In this document: positions 7,794-11,808 of the stretch, piece after piece
How the letters are laid out: every line of letters starts with the position of its first letter
Position numbering within the stretch: position 1 is the stretch's first letter
DNA from: Tidjanibacter sp.
GTDB lineage: Bacteria; Bacteroidota; Bacteroidia; Bacteroidales; Rikenellaceae
Length of the DNA stretch: 11,808 nucleotides
Assembly: GCA_017547065.1 (NCBI GenBank)
Contig: JAFYRC010000160.1
Span: 1-11,808, forward strand
Direction of reading: 5' to 3'
Translations under genes and position numbers: made by a program
Notes under the pieces: generated by a model
Seen by the model: the letters and a program-made list of their open reading frames with translations, nothing else
Told to the model about the DNA's origin: nothing
Databases searched by the model: none

Positions 7794-8321
7794 TTACCAG
7801 TTGGCCACGGCGGCGTTGAAAATGTCCTGAATGAGTTGTTCGCAGATCTCCTGAATGAGGGTGTCCTGCACGTCTTGGAGGAGCGAGTTGGCATCATACT
7901 CGGCAAAGGCACTGAACGACTTGTTGTAGTTGAACTGTGGCTCGTAGATGCTCGTATACTTCACCTTGATGGTGATGGTCAGGCGGTTCATCGCAGCAGT
8001 CTCGTTGGCCGTGATGGCCGCAGGAGTGGAGGTGTAGTTGGTAATCTCGCCCTCAAAGGCAAGGTCGCCATTGGAGGGTACGAGTTGCAACTTGGTCTGG
8101 CGTGCGAACTTATCTTGCAGGCCATCGGTGAGGGTGGAACTCAGAGTGGGGGCTACCATTGGGGCGTTGTTGGGGAAGTATGCAATACTTACCGTCTTTG
8201 CCTCCAAAGGAATCGAAGCACCCGAGAAGGAGTATTTGATGGTGCAACCGCTCAGAGAGATGGCTGTGAGGGCCACCATCAATACGAGTGCCATACGGCG
8301 TATGATGTTGCTAACGTTCAT
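7794..8321 (-). CDS. lptE: LPS assembly lipoprotein LptE
   Basis: LptE partners the outer-membrane barrel LptD and helps deliver lipopolysaccharide to the cell surface. The 175-residue product begins with a lipoprotein signal: basic NIIRR, a hydrophobic stretch ALVLMVALTAI, then the lipobox LSGC with Cys26. The mature part starts TIKYSFSGASIP, contains VSIAYFPNNAP, and ends in an amphipathic C-terminal helix (about 145-175), as in Bacteroidota LptE-like proteins. The start is the upstream ATG at 8321; an internal ATG ten codons in would also leave a usable signal. It lies 12 bases after the sigma-54 activator gene. Identity rests on lipobox, length, order and these segments, not on an alignment. 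Confidence 0.85.
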   Translation of the reverse strand: MNVSNIIRRMALVLMVALTAISLSGCTIKYSFSGASIPLEAKTVSIAYFPNNAPMVAPTLSSTLTDGLQDKFARQTKLQLVPSNGDLAFEGEITNYTSTPAAITANETAAMNRLTITIKVKYTSIYEPQFNYNKSFSAFAEYDANSLLQDVQDTLIQEICEQLIQDIFNAAVANW

Positions 8322-8333
8322 GGTCTTAATGGT

Positions 8334-9551
8334 TTAGATGTTTTTGACGTCAATGTTGAGTTCGTTGATTTTGCGGTAGAGGGTGCGCTCCGACATGAAG
8401 AGCTCCCTGGCGGCCTCCTTACGTTTGCCTCCATTGTGGCGCAGGGCTCTCAGAATCTCCTCACGTAACTTCTCCTCCTTCGACAGGGGTTTTGCGGGCT
8501 CCTCGAACACCTCTTCGCCGATGGTCTCCTGCGCCTCACGCACATAGTGGTGGGGTGTATGGGGTTGGAGCAGGGCCGACACGGGTGTTACGGGTTGTGC
8601 TGTGGGCTCCGAGTGTGGAGCATAGCCGCCGTTCATCTCGATGAGCATGCGCTTGATGTCGTTCATGTCGCTTTTCAAGTCGAAAAGAATCTTGTAGAGA
8701 AGTTCCCTCTCGTCGGTAAAGTCGCTCTCGGCTGGGCCGCCCATAACCATTGCAGCCTGGCCACTACCTGCCGCGGGGAGGTACTTACGCAGGATGGGCT
8801 CGGTGATGAGCCTTGCCTCCTCGATGGCGGAGATTTGCTCGGCCACGTTTTTGAGTTGGCGTATGTTACCCTTCCAGTAGTGGTTCTCGAGCAGGTGGCG
8901 TGCACCCTCGTCGAGCGAGATTGCGGGCATCTGGTAGCGCACCGACACGTCCGAAGCGAACTTGCGGAAGAGTAGATAAATATCGTCCCTACGCTGGCGC
9001 AGGGCGGGTACTACGATGGGTACCGTGCCGAGTCGGTAGTAGAGATCTTCGCGGAAACGACCCTCGGCGATGGCCAGGGGAAGGTCCACATTGGTTGCGG
9101 CCACCACCCTCACGTTGGTCTTCTGAATCTTGGAGGAGCCAACCCTCATGAACTCGCCCGATTGCAACACACGCAACAGGCGTGCCTGGGTGGAGAGGGG
9201 TAGCTCGGCCACCTCGTCGAGGAAAATGGTACCTCCATCGGCCTCCTCAAAATAACCCTTACGTGCCTCAATGGCGCCCGTGAAGGAGCCTTTCTCGTGG
9301 CCGAAGAGCTCGGAGTCGATGGTTCCCTCGGGGATGGCACCGCAGTTTACGGCAATGTACTTACCGTGTTTGCGAGCGCTGTGGGTGTGGATAATCTGCG
9401 GAAAAAACTCCTTACCCACGCCGCTCTCGCCGCTAATCAGCACCGACAAATCGGTTGCAGCTACCCTCAGGGCCATCTCTATGGCTCTGTTGAGTGCTTC
9501 GCTATTGCCGATGATGCCGAAGCGTTGTTTTATGCTAAATAGTTCGTCCAT
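8334..9551 (-). CDS. Sigma-54-dependent transcriptional activator (AAA+ plus Fis HTH, no receiver domain)
   Basis: This 405-residue protein is a bacterial enhancer-binding protein. The AAA+ domain (about 10-250) has Walker A GESGVGKE (41-48), the sigma-54 contact loop as GSFTGA (88-93; the usual form is GAFTGA), Walker B GGTIFLDE (106-113), and the sensor/arginine-finger region FREDLYYRL (166-174). A less conserved linker (about 260-360) carries a short helix near MNDIKRMLIEMNGG. A Fis-type helix-turn-helix closes the protein: REEILRALRHNGGKRKEAAR, then SERTLYRKINELN. No receiver, GAF or PAS domain precedes the ATPase, so it may be controlled by level or partner rather than phosphorylation. 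The gene is the probable head of the lptE-TPR-secG run. Its targets are unknown. Confidence 0.94.
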   Translation of the reverse strand: MDELFSIKQRFGIIGNSEALNRAIEMALRVAATDLSVLISGESGVGKEFFPQIIHTHSARKHGKYIAVNCGAIPEGTIDSELFGHEKGSFTGAIEARKGYFEEADGGTIFLDEVAELPLSTQARLLRVLQSGEFMRVGSSKIQKTNVRVVAATNVDLPLAIAEGRFREDLYYRLGTVPIVVPALRQRRDDIYLLFRKFASDVSVRYQMPAISLDEGARHLLENHYWKGNIRQLKNVAEQISAIEEARLITEPILRKYLPAAGSGQAAMVMGGPAESDFTDERELLYKILFDLKSDMNDIKRMLIEMNGGYAPHSEPTAQPVTPVSALLQPHTPHHYVREAQETIGEEVFEEPAKPLSKEEKLREEILRALRHNGGKRKEAARELFMSERTLYRKINELNIDVKNI

Positions 9552-9579
9552 ATCTTACTTTGTCGAGCGCATCTCGTGG

Positions 9580-9684
9580 GTGAATTTTGTATCAACCTTC
9601 GGGCCTGCGAGTTCCTCATTTGCGTCAAGCAAACTGCGGACTCACAGCCCTCGCTTCGCACAAAATTTCCTCCGCGATATTCAC
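9580..9684. repeat. Nested palindromic intergenic element
   Basis: Several inverted pairs are nested here: AATTTTGT (9583-9590) with ACAAAATT (9660-9667), GCGAG (9607-9611) with CTCGC (9650-9654), and TTTGC (9619-9623) with GCAAA (9629-9633) around a 5-base loop. GTGAAT (9580-9585) and ATTCAC (9679-9684) give an alternative outer pair. The whole folds as a long imperfect hairpin in the untranslated stretch upstream of the sigma-54 activator. It could be a dispersed palindromic repeat, a mini-mobile element or a structured leader. No flanking target duplication is obvious. Confidence 0.5.
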
Positions 9685-9699
9685 TCTATGTGTTTATCT

Positions 9700-9739
9700 A
9701 ACATTGACCGTCAAACGTCTCCCGTTGTCCGTCAATGTT
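9700..9739. repeat. Imperfect hairpin downstream of the HU-like gene
   Basis: Arms AACATTGACCGTCAAACG (9700-9717) and CGTTGTCCGTCAATGTT (9723-9739) pair over 15 positions, with two mismatches and one bulge, around a 5-base loop. It lies 44 bases past the stop of the - strand HU-like gene and could act as its terminator, but no T-tract follows it on that strand. Confidence 0.55.
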
Positions 9740-9742
9740 TTT

Positions 9743-9777
9743 CAATTTTCAATTCTCAATTCTCAATTCTCAACTCC
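9743..9777. repeat. 7-bp tandem repeat (CAATTCT)
   Basis: Five consecutive heptamers are present: CAATTTT, three perfect CAATTCT copies, then a degenerate CAACTCC. They fill the space between the hairpin at 9700-9739 and the stop of the HU-like gene at 9784. Such arrays change length by slippage. The unit is too short for CRISPR and has no spacers. Confidence 0.85.
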
Positions 9778-9783
9778 CTTGCC

Positions 9784-10590
9784 CTATTCCTCCACAATCT
9801 CGATGGGGGTGTCGATGTCCAGCGGTGCGTGGTTGGGAATCATGCCCCAGATGAGTGTGCCGATGGCGATGAGGCCCGACACGATCGCCAGGATGGTGAT
9901 GGCGTCAATCTTGATGTGAAGCGAGCTCTTCTTTGCGGGCCTTCTCTTGATGTTCAACTTGGACTTGATGGCCTCAAAGTCGATGCTCTTGCGCACCTTG
10001 TCGGCTACGGGCTCGTCCTCCTCGTCGTCGTAGAGGGCCTCCAATTTGCTGCCCTTGGGAGCATCCTCGGTGGGCTCGGTGGAAACTTCCTCTGTGGGCT
10101 CTGCAATGGGCTCAGTGTCAACACTATCCTCTGTGTTGAGCTCCACGATTGCGGGCTCCTCCACAACCTCGGGCTCAGCTGTGCTGGGCTCGGTGGCGAC
10201 CTCTTCCTCCACCTCCATTACAACGATGGGCTCCTCCTTGGGTTGTACGGCGTCAATGGTCTGGGCCGAGGGGTTGAAGATGAACTCTATGTTTCCGTTG
10301 GTGCCAACCAGCAACACACCCACGCCATCCATGATGAACTTCTTGTTGGTGTCGAGTCCCTTGCGGATTGCGGCGGTGTAGTTCTCAACAGCCTCGGCAG
10401 CTTGCGCATCCGAAAGCTGGAAGTGTGCACCAACCAGAGCGTTGAGCGTGCCATCGCCCTTTTTGAGCATCTCCATAAATACAATCTCTCCACTCTCCTT
10501 GCGACGGAGCAGAGTGCCGATGTTTGGGATGATAAGTCGTGTGCTGTCGGCAATGTAGCGTGCGACAAGTGCGTTGATTTGTGTGGTCAT
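9784..10590 (-). CDS. Membrane-anchored protein with HU-like N-terminal domain
   Basis: A 268-residue protein not firmly recognised. The N-terminal 110 residues (LVARYIADSTRLIIPNIGTL, then FMDGVGVLLVG-like strands near 85-96) resemble the HU/CCDC81-type domain found at the start of some Bacteroidota envelope proteins, where it often precedes a membrane helix and a SPOR domain. An acidic Glu/Pro/Thr linker follows (about 115-195), then a basic stretch with KSKLNIKRRPAKKS (209-222). One transmembrane helix is at about 228-250 (ITILAIVSGLIAIGTLIWGM), leaving an 18-residue tail and no SPOR domain. The layout implies a cytosolic N-terminal domain tethered to the inner membrane, possibly near DNA or the division machinery; this is inference. 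It is divergent from the arginine decarboxylase gene. Confidence 0.8.
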   Translation of the reverse strand: MTTQINALVARYIADSTRLIIPNIGTLLRRKESGEIVFMEMLKKGDGTLNALVGAHFQLSDAQAAEAVENYTAAIRKGLDTNKKFIMDGVGVLLVGTNGNIEFIFNPSAQTIDAVQPKEEPIVVMEVEEEVATEPSTAEPEVVEEPAIVELNTEDSVDTEPIAEPTEEVSTEPTEDAPKGSKLEALYDDEEDEPVADKVRKSIDFEAIKSKLNIKRRPAKKSSLHIKIDAITILAIVSGLIAIGTLIWGMIPNHAPLDIDTPIEIVEE

Positions 10591-10640
10591 AGCCCTATGT
10601 TGTTTATTTGTTTGACTCTCTTATGTTTATAAATAACTGC

Positions 10641-10675
10641 CAAAAGTAATGATTTTTTGTGAAAACTCTGCCAAA
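10641..10675 (-). promoter_or_regulatory. Candidate Bacteroidota-type promoter of the HU-like gene
   Basis: On the - strand, TACTTTTG (10648-10641) matches the -7 consensus TAnnTTTG exactly, and a TTTG (10675-10672) lies upstream. The gap between them is 23 bases, a little longer than the usual ~19-21. Transcription would start about 40-45 bases before the ATG at 10590. Both boxes are part of a repeated TTTGGCA. Confidence 0.45.
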
Positions 10676-10767
10676 AAGTCAGTAAAATGTGCCAAATTGC
10701 ATATAAATGGGGAAAATTATTGAAAATCTCAAAAAGATTTATTTGCTTTGTGGTGCATTTTTAGGGA

Positions 10768-10786
10768 AAAGTAACTCGATTACTTT
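10768..10786. promoter_or_regulatory. Dyad-symmetric site upstream of the arginine decarboxylase
   Basis: AAAGTAA (10768-10774) and TTACTTT (10780-10786) form a perfect 7-bp inverted repeat with a 5-base centre, about 59 bases before the ATG at 10845. It overlaps TACTTTG (10781-10787), one base short of a -7 box. It may be an operator, but short AT-rich palindromes also arise by chance. Confidence 0.35.
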
Positions 10787-10844
10787 GCTGATTTTTTGAC
10801 AATGTAGACGAGTTGGATTGAAATTAATTCATAATTTTGTTGCG

Positions 10845-11808
10845 ATGAAGAATAAATACATCGACCTTATTGAGCAGACCTACGATTGGCCACAAGGCGA
10901 ATTTTCCGTTGAAGACAACGAGCTCTATTTTCACGACGTGCCCCTGATGGATATCATCAAGCAGTATGGTACACCTCTGAAAATTACCTATCTTCCCAAA
11001 ATTTCATCGCAAATCCAGAGGGCCAAGAGGCTCTTCAATGTGGCAATGGCAAAGGTGGACTACAAGGGTTCCTACAACTATTGCTACTGTACCAAGTCGT
11101 CGCACTTCTCCTTCGTGTTGGAGGAGGCTTTGAAGAACGACATCTACCTCGAAACATCCTCGGCATACGATATCCACATCATCAACGCCCTCTATGAGCA
11201 GGGTCTGATTAACAAGGATATGTACACCGTATGCAACGGTTTCAAGCGTCAGGCCTATGTGGAGAACATTGCAGGCCTCATTAACAACGGCTTCATGAAC
11301 ACCATCCCCGTGCTCGATAACAAGGAGGAGTTGGATCAGTATGACGAGCTTCTGGAGAAGCCCTGTAAGCTCGGTATCCGCATTGCGGCAGAGGAGGAGC
11401 CCAAGTTTGACTTCTATACTTCGCGACTCGGAATTCGCTACAACGACATCGTTGATTTCTACAAGAAGCGCATCAAGGGCAATAAGAAGTACAAGCTCAA
11501 AATGCTCCACTTCTTTATTAATACAGGTATGAAGGATACCGCCTACTACTGGAACGAGTTGAGCAAGTGTATTCAGGTTTACTGCGATCTGAAGAAGATT
11601 TGTCCCGAGCTTGACAGCCTTAATATCGGTGGCGGATTCCCCATTAAGAACTCGCTCAACTTCGACTACGACTACGAATATATGGCCGAAGAGATCGTTG
11701 CACAGATCAAGAGCAACTGTAATCTGAACGGTGTAGAGGAGCCAAACATCTTCACCGAGTTCGGTTCGTTCACCGTGGGTGAGAGTGGCGCAACCCTCTT
11801 CTCGGTGC
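10845..11808 (+). CDS. speA: Arginine decarboxylase, group IV (fold-type III) PLP enzyme, 3' partial
   Basis: The frame from ATG 10845 stays open to the right edge, giving 321 residues without a stop. The protein matches the Bacteroidota decarboxylase usually annotated as arginine decarboxylase, about 460-480 residues long, so the last third is missing. It would convert arginine to agmatine for polyamine synthesis in the cytoplasm. Visible features are the opening MKNKYIDLIEQTYDWPQGEF, the cofactor lysine region YNYCYCTKSSHF with Lys84, ETSSAYDIHI (103-112), EEEPKFDFYTSRLGI (183-197), LHFFINTG (221-228), the glycine loop LNIGGGFPIKNS (259-270) and TEFGSFTVGESGA near the end. It differs from the ~630-residue E. 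coli-type SpeA and lacks the classical EPGR motif. It is divergent from the HU-like gene. Product name rests on family resemblance; the symbol is conventional. Confidence 0.88.
   Translation, partial: MKNKYIDLIEQTYDWPQGEFSVEDNELYFHDVPLMDIIKQYGTPLKITYLPKISSQIQRAKRLFNVAMAKVDYKGSYNYCYCTKSSHFSFVLEEALKNDIYLETSSAYDIHIINALYEQGLINKDMYTVCNGFKRQAYVENIAGLINNGFMNTIPVLDNKEELDQYDELLEKPCKLGIRIAAEEEPKFDFYTSRLGIRYNDIVDFYKKRIKGNKKYKLKMLHFFINTGMKDTAYYWNELSKCIQVYCDLKKICPELDSLNIGGGFPIKNSLNFDYDYEYMAEEIVAQIKSNCNLNGVEEPNIFTEFGSFTVGESGATLFSV

Noticed and set aside
7461..8468. 335-codon open frame on the + strand
   Set aside because: It is antisense to the TPR gene, lptE and the end of the sigma-54 gene, all of which have clear family features; its own product shows none.
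9743..9777. Possible CRISPR array
   Set aside because: Units are 7 bases, directly abutting and without spacers; no cas gene is nearby.
9271..10632. 453-codon open frame on the + strand
   Set aside because: It lies antisense to the sigma-54 activator and HU-like genes and crosses the repeat-filled spacer; its translation has no recognisable domain and reflects the G+C-rich codon pattern of the opposite strand.
10724..10740. AAATC/GATTT inverted repeat as a terminator or operator
   Set aside because: Only 5 bp in very AT-rich DNA, no G+C stem and no adjacent gene end.
11004..11510. 168-codon open frame on the - strand
   Set aside because: It is antisense to the arginine decarboxylase, which has family motifs along its whole visible length.

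Overview
The window looks like chromosomal DNA of a Bacteroidota species, most likely order Bacteroidales and perhaps Alistipes-like. The basis is the protein families, the SecG / TPR protein / LptE / sigma-54 activator cluster (an arrangement I recall from this phylum), TAnnTTTG-type promoter boxes, the weakness of Shine-Dalgarno sequences, and an arginine decarboxylase of the short Bacteroidota type. The genus is inference; no rRNA or other marker gene is present.

Bases 1-6830 (+ strand) are the end of a surface-polysaccharide (O-antigen or capsule) locus. First come four AT-richer genes: a fold-type III PLP decarboxylase cut by the left edge, an ATP-grasp ligase, a WbuC-type cupin and a nucleotidyltransferase-fold protein of the NTP_transf_5 type. 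They are followed by a GC-richer, overlapping rfbA-rfbC-rfbD-rfbB cassette that makes dTDP-L-rhamnose from glucose-1-phosphate. The decarboxylase/ligase pair suggests that an amino-acid-derived or amine group is attached to the glycan, but the substrate cannot be read from the sequence. The run ends at a strong bidirectional terminator (6869-6910).

Bases 6928-10590 (- strand) hold an envelope and secretion cluster. In transcription order it has a membrane-anchored protein with an HU-like N-terminal domain, a sigma-54-type AAA+ activator without a receiver domain, the lipoprotein LptE, a small TPR protein, and SecG. Between the first two genes (9552-9783) lies a non-coding stretch with a nested palindrome, a second hairpin and a 7-bp tandem repeat.

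Bases 10591-10844 are an AT-rich divergent intergenic region with a candidate promoter and a small dyad. To its right, a group IV arginine decarboxylase starts at 10845 and runs off the right edge. No tRNA, rRNA, CRISPR array, transposase or phage gene was seen. No gene-free stretch exceeds 300 bases.

Most of the window is conserved housekeeping. The least explained parts are the decarboxylase/ATP-grasp/cupin/nucleotidyltransferase module, the HU-like membrane protein, and the palindromic intergenic element. I did not find a clear new defence or mobile system.
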